Origin: Pseudomonadota bacterium | Lineage (GTDB): Bacteria; Pseudomonadota; Gammaproteobacteria; Steroidobacterales; Steroidobacteraceae | Assembly: GCA_003242495.1 (NCBI GenBank) | Contig: QGUO01000261.1 | Span: 1 to 5,559 of the forward strand | Direction: 5' to 3' | Length of the DNA: 5,559 nt | Shown: piece after piece, positions 1-4,532 of the stretch | How positions within the stretch are numbered: the stretch's first letter is position 1 | Layout of the letters: every line of letters begins with the position of its first letter | Position numbers and translations under genes: made by a program | Notes under the pieces: generated by a model | Databases searched by the model: none | Told to the model about the DNA's origin: nothing | The model's input: only the letters and a program-made list of their open reading frames with translations

Positions 1-1
1 C

Positions 2-973
2 GAGCCGCTGCTCTGGGCCATCGTGCGCGGCGCATCGGGTTTTTGCTTCGCCGGCATCTACGTGGTGGCCGAAAGCTGGCTCAACGATCGCGCCACCAAC
101 AGCAACCGCGGCACCCTGCTCTCGGCATACATGGTGATCCTGTACGGGGGCCTGGGCGCCGGCCAGTTCCTGCTGGTTCTGGCCGATCCGGCCGGCCCCC
201 ACCTGTTCATGCTGGTGGCCGCCCTGGTCTGCCTCGCGCTGGTGCCGATCACGCTCTCGGTGCAGCGCGCCCCGGAAGTCGACGTGCCGCAGCACATCGG
301 CCTCGCGGAGCTGTACCGCGCCTCACCGCTGGGGGTGGCGGGCGTCGGCCTCGGGGGCATGATCTCCGGCACGCTGTTCTCCATCGGTCCGGTGTTCGCC
401 CAGCTCACGGGGCTCGCCAGCGAAGGAATCGCCGCGTTCATGGCGTTCAGCATCTTCGCCGCGGTGCTCACCCAGCTGCCAATCGGACGCTGGTCGGACC
501 GGGTCGACCGCCGCAACGTGCTGGTCACGGTATGCATGCTCGCGGCGCTCGCGGCACTCGGCGCGATGCTCGTCACGCACCACTCGACCGCGGCGTTGCT
601 CGCTTTCGCCACCTTGTTCGGCGGGCTGGCACTGACGCTCTATTCGCTGGCGTTGTCGCACGTCAACGATCATCTGCGTCCCGCGCAGATGGTTGCCGCC
701 AGCAGCTCCATGATCCTGCTCAACGGCGCCGGCGCCGCCCTGGGTCCGGTGGCGGTCGCCATCCTGATGAATGCATTGGGACCGTCCGCCTACTTCGCGA
801 GCCTGGCGGTGTTGTGCGCGACGCTGGGGGGGTACGGCATGTGGCGCAAGCACCGCCGCGCTTCCGTGCCGTCGGGGGAGAAAGTGCACTTCGTCGCCGC
901 ACAGCCCCAGGCGGTGGCCGGACAGATGGTGGGCGAGGCCACCGCCACCCAGCAGGAAGCAGAAACGCCGTGA
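2..973 (+). CDS. MFS transporter, YcaD-like (5' end outside window)
   Basis: C-terminal part of an inner-membrane major facilitator superfamily permease. The frame is open from base 2 (EPLLWAIVRGASG...) to TGA at 971-973, so the true start lies upstream and about three helices are missing. The visible part begins near TM4 (GFCFAGIYVVAESWLND) and continues through hydrophobic segments to TM12 (AYFASLAVLCATLGGYGMW), then a roughly 40-residue polar cytosolic tail. GRWSDRVDRRNVL between two helices is the MFS motif A loop (G-x-x-x-D-R-x-x-R-R). The pattern NRGTLLSAYMV plus TLYSLALSHVNDHL resembles the YcaD family (E. coli YcaD, about 380 aa), a family with no firmly known substrate. Its stop lies 7 bases from the stop of the convergent minus-strand gene, and no hairpin separates them. 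MFS membership is firm; the YcaD subfamily is recalled, not searched. Confidence 0.9.
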   Translation, partial: EPLLWAIVRGASGFCFAGIYVVAESWLNDRATNSNRGTLLSAYMVILYGGLGAGQFLLVLADPAGPHLFMLVAALVCLALVPITLSVQRAPEVDVPQHIGLAELYRASPLGVAGVGLGGMISGTLFSIGPVFAQLTGLASEGIAAFMAFSIFAAVLTQLPIGRWSDRVDRRNVLVTVCMLAALAALGAMLVTHHSTAALLAFATLFGGLALTLYSLALSHVNDHLRPAQMVAASSSMILLNGAGAALGPVAVAILMNALGPSAYFASLAVLCATLGGYGMWRKHRRASVPSGEKVHFVAAQPQAVAGQMVGEATATQQEAETP

Positions 974-980
974 CCCGATG

Positions 981-1610
981 CTAGCGCCACGCGACTTCCT
1001 CGACGTAGAACAGCTCGCAGGCGCCGGCACCGACGTCATCGCGCGTGAGCGAGGTCTTCCAGCGAAAGCCGCGCGGTCCGGAGACGTCCACGAGCAGACC
1101 GCGCAGGCGCACCACCTGGCCGCGACGGACCTTGCGCAAGCGGCCGGCGACCGTGCTCGAGGCGGGAATCAGGTGCATGTTCGCGGCGTTCACCAGCGCG
1201 ACGCGCATGTCGATCGAGCGCTCGGTGGGATAGAGCGTGAAAAAGCGCGCCGCTTGATGCACGCGGAAGGTCTCGAGCACCGCGCTGTCGGACATCGGTC
1301 CCCAGCCGACCGCCAGGTCCAGGGGCGACAGGGGTGCGCTCTCGTCCCGGTACCGCTCGATCCCGAGCACGCGCGCCTCGATATCGTAGGCCGCCCTGGG
1401 AGTCAGCTCGTAATCCAGGATCCGGAACGGCGCCGCCGCGGTCGGCGCCTGCCGCGGGGCGTCCGTTACGAGTACGCCCGCATCCGGCTCGAGCGTACGC
1501 CCCGACAGCAGCCCGGCCATGCCGAGGACACACAGCGCACAGGCAGGCAGCAGTTTCCAGTGGCGCAACACGGGCCGACGGGCCTGCCTGAGCGGAAGAT
1601 GGCCTGCCAC
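981..1610 (-). CDS. Conserved hypothetical protein with N-terminal membrane anchor
   Basis: A 209-residue protein if started at GTG 1610, one base after the TAG (1614-1612) of the upstream secretin-like gene, which suggests translational coupling. An ATG at 1655 in the same frame would overlap that gene by 44 bases, and I see no ribosome binding site before it. For the GTG, GAGGTGG lies about 12 bases upstream. Another GTG at 1571 is also possible. Residues 20-37 (LLPACALCVLGMAGLLSG) form one hydrophobic segment after basic residues, a signal anchor or signal peptide, so the rest (about 38-209) is probably periplasmic. Conserved-looking stretches are PLSPLDLAVGWGPMSD, NAANMHLIPA and SLTRDDVGAGACELFYVE. 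I recall similar unnamed proteins in other gammaproteobacteria, but know no function. A shared role with the secretin-like protein is inferred only from the operon. Confidence 0.8.
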   Translation of the reverse strand: MAGHLPLRQARRPVLRHWKLLPACALCVLGMAGLLSGRTLEPDAGVLVTDAPRQAPTAAAPFRILDYELTPRAAYDIEARVLGIERYRDESAPLSPLDLAVGWGPMSDSAVLETFRVHQAARFFTLYPTERSIDMRVALVNAANMHLIPASSTVAGRLRKVRRGQVVRLRGLLVDVSGPRGFRWKTSLTRDDVGAGACELFYVEEVAWR

Positions 1611-1611
1611 G

Positions 1612-2454
1612 CTAGGGCGCGACCACCTCGACCTTGACCCACAGCGCGAGCTCATCGCTGCGCGTGCGGTAGGTGCGCGCGGCGATGCCGCCCTGCCGGA
1701 CGCCGGCGGCTTCCTGCACGCCGCCCAGCTCGAGCCATTGGCCGAGCGGGCCGCTCACGCGGGTCACGAGCTGCTGGGTTTGGATGTCGCTGCCCTGCCC
1801 GCGGTGCTCGCTCTGTTGCTCGATCTCGAGCGTCACCCGCTCGCCTGCAATGCGCGGCGTGACCTGCCAGCCGCTGGCGAGCTCGCGGTACTCGACCACC
1901 CCGGCCACACGCGGCCGATGCACACCGTCGGCCGCGAACGCCGTCACCACGGGCACGCTCGTGCCGCGCGCGATGTAGGCGGCGTGGCCCTCGAGGACGC
2001 GCAGCGTCGCCACACCCTCGCTGCGCTGCCGATCGGAAGATGCCGCGGCACGCACGCTGACGCCGCTGCCACGGCGCGGCGGCTCGTTCACCACGACGCT
2101 GCCATCTCCGGTGGAAATCGTGCCCGAGCCCACGAGCCCGGCGCGCTCCATGTCCGCGCGGGTGCTCTGGCGCACCGATACCTGGAGCTGCCGGGGTGCG
2201 CGGTCGATCGCGGCCAGCACCCGGCGCAGTTCCCGGAGATTGGCGGGATCGGTGCGGACGAACAATGTATGTTGCTCGCCGGTGAGGGCGGCGCCGGGCG
2301 CGAGCAACGGCTCGAGCAAGGGAATGACTTCCTCCGCCGAGCGGTGCTGCAGCTCGAGAACTTCCATGCGCTGCTGCCCCCAGGCCAGGGACATCGCCAG
2401 GCAAGCGGCCAGCAAGGCGGCGCCGCGGCCCCAGGTGCGTGCGAGCGTGCTCAT
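1612..2454 (-). CDS. Short secretin-like exported protein
   Basis: 280 residues. Residues 1-27 are a Sec signal peptide (basic start, hydrophobic GAALLAACLAMSLAWG). Residues about 30-95 fit the secretin short N domain (NolW/N1-like): VLELQHRSAEEVIPLLEPLL, then LFVRTDPANLRELRRVLAAIDRAPRQLQV, where the LxxLxxxLxxID helix plus strand is typical. Residues about 147-275 look like a compact piece of the secretin C domain: LRVLEGHAAYIARGTSVPVV, YRELASGWQVTPRIAGERV and SGPLGQWLELGGV, ending in beta-strand DELALWVKVEVV. Type II/III or PilQ secretins are usually well over 400 residues; the multiple N domains and gate hairpins are not evident here, so pore formation is doubtful. A Gly/Ser-rich linker lies at about 108-142. 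It is probably periplasmic or outer-membrane associated. ATG 2454 is preferred because it gives an intact signal peptide, although no ribosome binding site precedes it. Confidence 0.85.
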   Translation of the reverse strand: MSTLARTWGRGAALLAACLAMSLAWGQQRMEVLELQHRSAEEVIPLLEPLLAPGAALTGEQHTLFVRTDPANLRELRRVLAAIDRAPRQLQVSVRQSTRADMERAGLVGSGTISTGDGSVVVNEPPRRGSGVSVRAAASSDRQRSEGVATLRVLEGHAAYIARGTSVPVVTAFAADGVHRPRVAGVVEYRELASGWQVTPRIAGERVTLEIEQQSEHRGQGSDIQTQQLVTRVSGPLGQWLELGGVQEAAGVRQGGIAARTYRTRSDELALWVKVEVVAP

Positions 2455-2462
2455 GGTGCGGG

Positions 2463-2468
2463 ATTCTA
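2463..2468 (-). promoter_or_regulatory. Possible -10 box for the secretin-like gene
   Basis: On the minus strand TAGAAT (5 of 6 matches to TATAAT) ends 8 bases before the ATG at 2454, which would put the transcript start almost on the start codon. No convincing -35 box sits 16-18 bases upstream and no Shine-Dalgarno sequence precedes the ATG. A nearly leaderless transcript is one reading; chance occurrence in a rare AT-rich patch is another. Confidence 0.3.
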
Positions 2469-2525
2469 ATACCGGCTGCCGCCCTGAACGGCGTTCGGTC
2501 CTGGGCCGTGCACGGGCCCATCGAT

Positions 2526-2552
2526 CGCCGGCGCCGCGACGCGGCGCCGGCG
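2526..2552 (-). terminator. Strong GC hairpin after the 2959-2564 gene
   Basis: Perfect 12-bp inverted repeat CGCCGGCGCCGC / GCGGCGCCGGCG with a 3-base loop, starting 11 bases past the stop of the minus-strand gene ending at 2564. No T-run follows on either strand, so it is not a classical intrinsic terminator. It may end or protect the mRNA 3' end and separate this gene from the secretin-like unit downstream. Confidence 0.55.
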
Positions 2553-2563
2553 CGGAACCGGCC

Positions 2564-2959
2564 TCAGGGCAACTGGATCTTGCCCCCGGGCACGGGCCCG
2601 CCGGGACCCAGGTTGGGCATGCCGCCTTGGGGTACCACGAGCTGCGACGCCGCCTGGCGGCGCATTTCCTGGATCTGCTGCACGGTGCGCTCGATGGCGG
2701 CCGTAGCGGCCGCGCCGAAGCTCTCGACGGCCTTGGCCAAGGAATCCGCCTCGATCTCGAAATTGATCGGCACCGGCCCCATATTGCTCATCAGCTCGGC
2801 CTGGCCGATGAACAGCGTGGGCCGCGAGGGATCGTCCATCCCATCAGGGGTGACGGGCGTGAGGCGGCGGATCGCCCCGACACGCCGGTCGGTGATGAGC
2901 TCCTCACGGTACAAGGCATTCGCATCCATCTGCACATCGAGATTGCGTTCGTCGGCCAT
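2564..2959 (-). CDS. Conserved hypothetical soluble protein
   Basis: 131 residues from ATG 2959, chosen because GAGG sits 5 bases upstream (CCGAGGCAACG then ATG) and because sequence further upstream in this frame (a possible ATG at 3070) looks non-coding. There is no signal peptide or membrane segment, so it is likely cytoplasmic. Residues 1-70 are mixed: NALYREELITDRRVGAIRRL, then PTLFIGQAELMSNMGPVPINFEIE, which reads as beta strands. Residues 72-104 form an Ala-rich amphipathic helix (SLAKAVESFGAAATAAIERT, then VQQIQEMRRQ). The tail from about 108 is Gly/Pro-rich (VVPQGGMPNLGPGGPVPGGK). Similar unnamed proteins with a Gly-rich tail are recalled from proteobacteria; no function is known to me. 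The gene stands alone, with a hairpin after it and a divergent neighbour upstream. Confidence 0.8.
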   Translation of the reverse strand: MADERNLDVQMDANALYREELITDRRVGAIRRLTPVTPDGMDDPSRPTLFIGQAELMSNMGPVPINFEIEADSLAKAVESFGAAATAAIERTVQQIQEMRRQAASQLVVPQGGMPNLGPGGPVPGGKIQLP

Positions 2960-3132
2960 CGTTGCCTCGGATTCGAAGGGGAAGGTCGAGGCGCCGGCCG
3001 AAACGTTCCGCAGGCGCCCATGGAAAATGTGAAGTTGTGACAGTAGACCAGCGATGCCCGGTCTCTTCAAGGCATCATCCGCGTTCGGCGGGCCCGTATT
3101 TTCTGGGGCGCGCCCGGCGCGCCGGCCGCTGC

Positions 3133-3161
3133 TTCAGCGTACGACGCGCCATGGTTACAAT
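3133..3161 (+). promoter_or_regulatory. Possible sigma70-type promoter for the 99-residue gene
   Basis: TACAAT (3156-3161, 5 of 6 matches to TATAAT) lies 17 bases after TTCAGC (3133-3138, a weak -35 with 3 of 6 matches). The start point would be near 3168, giving an mRNA leader of about 24 bases before the ATG at 3192. It lies in the divergent intergenic space 2960-3191. I saw no equally good box for the opposite gene. Confidence 0.4.
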
Positions 3162-3191
3162 GAATCATCCGAAGCGATCCGGCAGTTAGCC

Positions 3192-3491
3192 ATGCAGGAC
3201 ACCGACAATCCATTCAGCGAAGCGTTCGGCAAGGCAGTCGACCTCGGCAACAAGATCGCCGACACCGACCAAAAGGCCGATCTGTGGGACATCGCCGACG
3301 GCCTGATCGCAGGCGCCGTGCAGTACTGGCTGTACTCGCGCCAGCCCTGCGCGGATCCCGAATGCGAGGAATGCTTGCCGATCGGCACGGCGGAGGACCG
3401 GCTCGCCGAGCTGCTCAAGCTGGTACGCCAGTTCGCCGCCGAGAGCGAGTATTTCCACTCTCCCACGGACCGCAACGTCGGCCGCGCCTGA
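3192..3491 (+). CDS. Small conserved protein with a three-cysteine cluster
   Basis: 99 residues from ATG 3192. The frame is open further upstream (ATG 3054), but that stretch covers the likely promoter and reads as Arg-rich non-coding sequence. The ribosome binding site is weak. It is probably cytoplasmic and acidic, with no signal peptide. Residues 10-48 look helical (AFGKAVDLGNKIADTDQKAD, then LWDIADGLIAGAVQYWLYSR). Cys53, Cys58 and Cys61 form C-x4-C-x2-C in QPCADPECEECLP, which could bind metal with one more ligand (His89 is a candidate) or be redox active; neither is shown. Residues 66-87 form another helix (TAEDRLAELLKLVRQFAAES), and the end SPTDRNVGRA looks conserved. I recall similar unnamed proteins from Xanthomonas-type bacteria but know no function. 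A hairpin follows 12 bases after the stop. Confidence 0.8.
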   Translation: MQDTDNPFSEAFGKAVDLGNKIADTDQKADLWDIADGLIAGAVQYWLYSRQPCADPECEECLPIGTAEDRLAELLKLVRQFAAESEYFHSPTDRNVGRA

Positions 3492-3501
3492 AGAACCCAT
3501 G

Positions 3502-3528
3502 CTGCGGCGGCTGTCAAGGCCGCCGCGG
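3502..3528 (+). terminator. GC hairpin after the 99-residue gene
   Basis: Inverted repeat GCGGCGGC (3504-3511) / GCCGCCGC (3519-3526) with the 7-base loop TGTCAAG, extendable by a G-U and a C-G pair to 10 bp. It begins about 10 bases after the TGA at 3489-3491. No T-run follows, so termination without Rho is uncertain. Confidence 0.5.
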
Positions 3529-3702
3529 AAACCCTCGTTGCCCTTCGGCACGGTGCGCGCAAGTACTTGATCGCGCTCGTTGCCCGTGCGCCACGGACAA
3601 GGCCTGACCGCGTTCTGCGAGATGGCGCACACCACGGCAAACGCGAGCCAGTCCACACTATTTGCCCCATTGCTCCATCGAGAACGAGGAACCAGGCCGG
3701 GC

Positions 3703-4044
3703 ATGGGACTGCTGCGAAATCTGAAGTTGCGGCATCGGGCATATGTGTGCACCTACAACTCCTTTCGCTTCGCCGCGCGTCTGCGCAGTGACCTGAGCGA
3801 GTTCGCCCCCACGATCGCCGAAACCCTGGCCAGCGTCGGCGACGAGCTCGCCGCGCTGGCCCGCGACGATTGTCCGACCGAGAGCGAGCGACGTCAGCTC
3901 ATCGACGGCCTCGAAGGAGCGCTGCGTGCGCTCGGATTGTCGGATGCGGCACAGGTGCACATCGTTGCACAGCTCGCCCCGCGCATCATGGCGGGCGAGC
4001 CGGCGAGCGCCGGCAAGGAGGCCTGGACCCGCATGGCCGTGTGA
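3703..4044 (+). CDS. Small hypothetical helical protein
   Basis: 113 residues from ATG 3703 (MGLLRNLKLRHRAY...). GAGGA at 3686-3690 is a candidate ribosome binding site but sits 12 bases away. The frame stays open back to 3580, yet those extra codons lack protein-like character. The N-terminus is basic (RNLKLRHR) without a hydrophobic signal. Residues 22-54 and 60-97 are predicted amphipathic helices (DLSEFAPTIAETLASVGDEL; RRQLIDGLEGALRALGL; AAQVHIVAQLAPRIM), suggesting a small helical bundle. No catalytic motif is visible and I do not recognise the family. Third-position GC bias and the hairpin just after the stop support a real gene, but less firmly than for its neighbours. It may be transcribed separately from the 3192-3491 gene because 211 bases and a hairpin lie between them. 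Confidence 0.6.
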   Translation: MGLLRNLKLRHRAYVCTYNSFRFAARLRSDLSEFAPTIAETLASVGDELAALARDDCPTESERRQLIDGLEGALRALGLSDAAQVHIVAQLAPRIMAGEPASAGKEAWTRMAV

Positions 4045-4051
4045 GGGCGTC

Positions 4052-4082
4052 GTATGCCGCATCGCCCCGGTCGGCGGCGTAC
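4052..4082 (+). terminator. Hairpin after the 113-residue gene
   Basis: GTATGCCGC (4052-4060) pairs with GCGGCGTAC (4074-4082), 9 bp with one G-U pair and a 13-base loop. It begins 7 bases after the TGA at 4042-4044. No T-run follows. It probably marks the 3' end of the upstream transcript. Confidence 0.45.
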
Positions 4083-4225
4083 ACCTCGCTGAGTAACGTC
4101 CCATGGCGCGCAGTACGAGGCCGGGGTTCTGCGCGCCGGCGTCATGAGCGTGAAACATAATCCGCCGGGTCCACACCCCCGACCGCGCCGATTCCCGCCC
4201 TGTCTGCGATCCCCGACATCCCCCC
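4083..4225. other. Intergenic stretch without a gene seen
   Basis: Part of the 488-base gap between the 113-residue gene and the SPOR-domain gene. I see no credible reading frame with a ribosome binding site. CATAAT at 4156-4161 resembles a -10 box but lacks a -35 partner at proper spacing. The right end is C-rich up to the promoter at 4226. Confidence 0.5.
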
Positions 4226-4254
4226 TTGACTTCGGTCGGGCCTCTGTCGAAGAT
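4226..4254 (+). promoter_or_regulatory. Likely promoter of the c-di-GMP riboswitch transcript
   Basis: TTGACT (4226-4231, 5 of 6 matches to TTGACA) is followed after 17 bases by GAAGAT (4249-4254, 3 of 6 matches to TATAAT). The start point would fall at about 4260, next to the first helix of the riboswitch, which is where it would be expected. The strong -35 and this position are the main support; the -10 is poor. Confidence 0.45.
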
Positions 4255-4257
4255 CGA

Positions 4258-4346
4258 GTCGTGCCAAAGGCAAACTCGCCGAAAGGCGAGGACGCAAAGC
4301 TTCCGGTCTAACGGATTCATTCCCACGACAGCGGGGTTGCCACGAT
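4258..4346 (+). promoter_or_regulatory. Cyclic di-GMP-I riboswitch (GEMM-I aptamer)
   Basis: An RNA element that binds the second messenger c-di-GMP and controls the gene downstream. It matches the GEMM-I consensus and closely resembles the Vibrio cholerae Vc2 aptamer as I remember it. P1: GTCGTG (4258-4263) pairs with CACGAT (4341-4346), 6 bp with one G-U. Then comes the conserved GGCAAAC (4269-4275). The next hairpin is a perfect 6-bp CTCGCC / GGCGAG (4275-4280, 4285-4290) capped by a GAAA tetraloop. The invariant joining segment GGACGCAAAGC is at 4290-4300. The tetraloop-receptor arm starts with TTCCGGTCTAAC (4301-4312) and closes with GACAGC (4327-4332), followed by GGGGTTGCC (4333-4341). 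By analogy with Vc2, likely ligand contacts are G4269, A4296 and C4340; this numbering is approximate. The strand follows from the asymmetric consensus, and the only plus-strand gene downstream is the SPOR-domain gene at 4533. Confidence 0.94.
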
Positions 4347-4363
4347 GCCGCCAGTGCGGCGTT
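4344..4363 (+). promoter_or_regulatory. Possible expression-platform hairpin of the riboswitch
   Basis: GCCGC (4347-4351) pairs with GCGGC (4356-4360) around the loop CAGT. The stem can extend outward with U4346-G4361, A4345-U4362 and G4344-U4363, using bases that also form the 3' strand of aptamer helix P1. The two structures therefore compete, as in many riboswitch expression platforms. Only three T's follow (4362-4364), so as an intrinsic terminator it is weak. Confidence 0.4.
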
Positions 4364-4532
4364 TGCCGGTCCGCGAATCGAGCCGCTCGCTCGGTTCGAG
4401 GATGTCTCGTCCGCGGAACCGGCCGTGACACATCAAGAGCGCGCACGCGCATAGGCGCGCCTCCCCCAAGGAACGAATCCCCGGTCGCCCACGGCCCGCG
4501 GCGCCTACATTCGCTGCCATGGGGAAGAAGGC
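4364..4532 (+). other. Long 5' leader between riboswitch and SPOR-domain gene
   Basis: About 170 transcribed but apparently untranslated bases. They include an 8-bp hairpin TCGAGCCG (4378-4385) / CGGTTCGA (4392-4399) and a GC-rich imperfect hairpin around 4437-4463. The ribosome binding site GGGGA (4521-4525) lies 7 bases before the GTG at 4533. TCCCCG (4478-4483) could pair with TGGGGA (4520-4525) and mask it. A short frame, ATG 4345 to TGA 4428 (27 Arg-rich residues), begins inside riboswitch helix P1; I do not call it a gene. Confidence 0.45.

Noticed and set aside
1519..3040. Plus-strand frames of 316 and 309 residues (1519-2469 and 2111-3040)
   Set aside because: They are antisense to the secretin-like gene and its neighbours, with shadow-type composition. 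The minus-strand genes have a signal peptide and recognisable domains.
3010..3045. TGTGA direct repeat resembling a CRP half-site (TGTGAAGTTGTGACA)
   Set aside because: The two TGTGA copies are in direct, not inverted, orientation with the wrong spacing. They do not form a CRP site and no paired promoter is evident.
3186..3752. Minus-strand frames of 188 and 195 residues (3155-3742 and 3186-3752)
   Set aside because: They lie opposite the 99-residue gene and cover its promoter and hairpin. Their products look compositionally random, without domains or a ribosome binding site.
4156..4161. CATAAT as a -10 box for the riboswitch transcript
   Set aside because: There is no -35 box at 16-18 bases. 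TTGACT at 4226 is far better placed relative to the aptamer.
3658..4452. Minus-strand frame of 264 residues
   Set aside because: It runs antisense across the 113-residue gene, the terminator hairpin and the riboswitch. Its Arg/His-rich product has no protein-like pattern.
4454..4463. AGGCGCGCCT palindrome as an operator or attachment site
   Set aside because: A single 10-base palindrome of G and C is expected by chance at this GC content, and nothing around it suggests integration.
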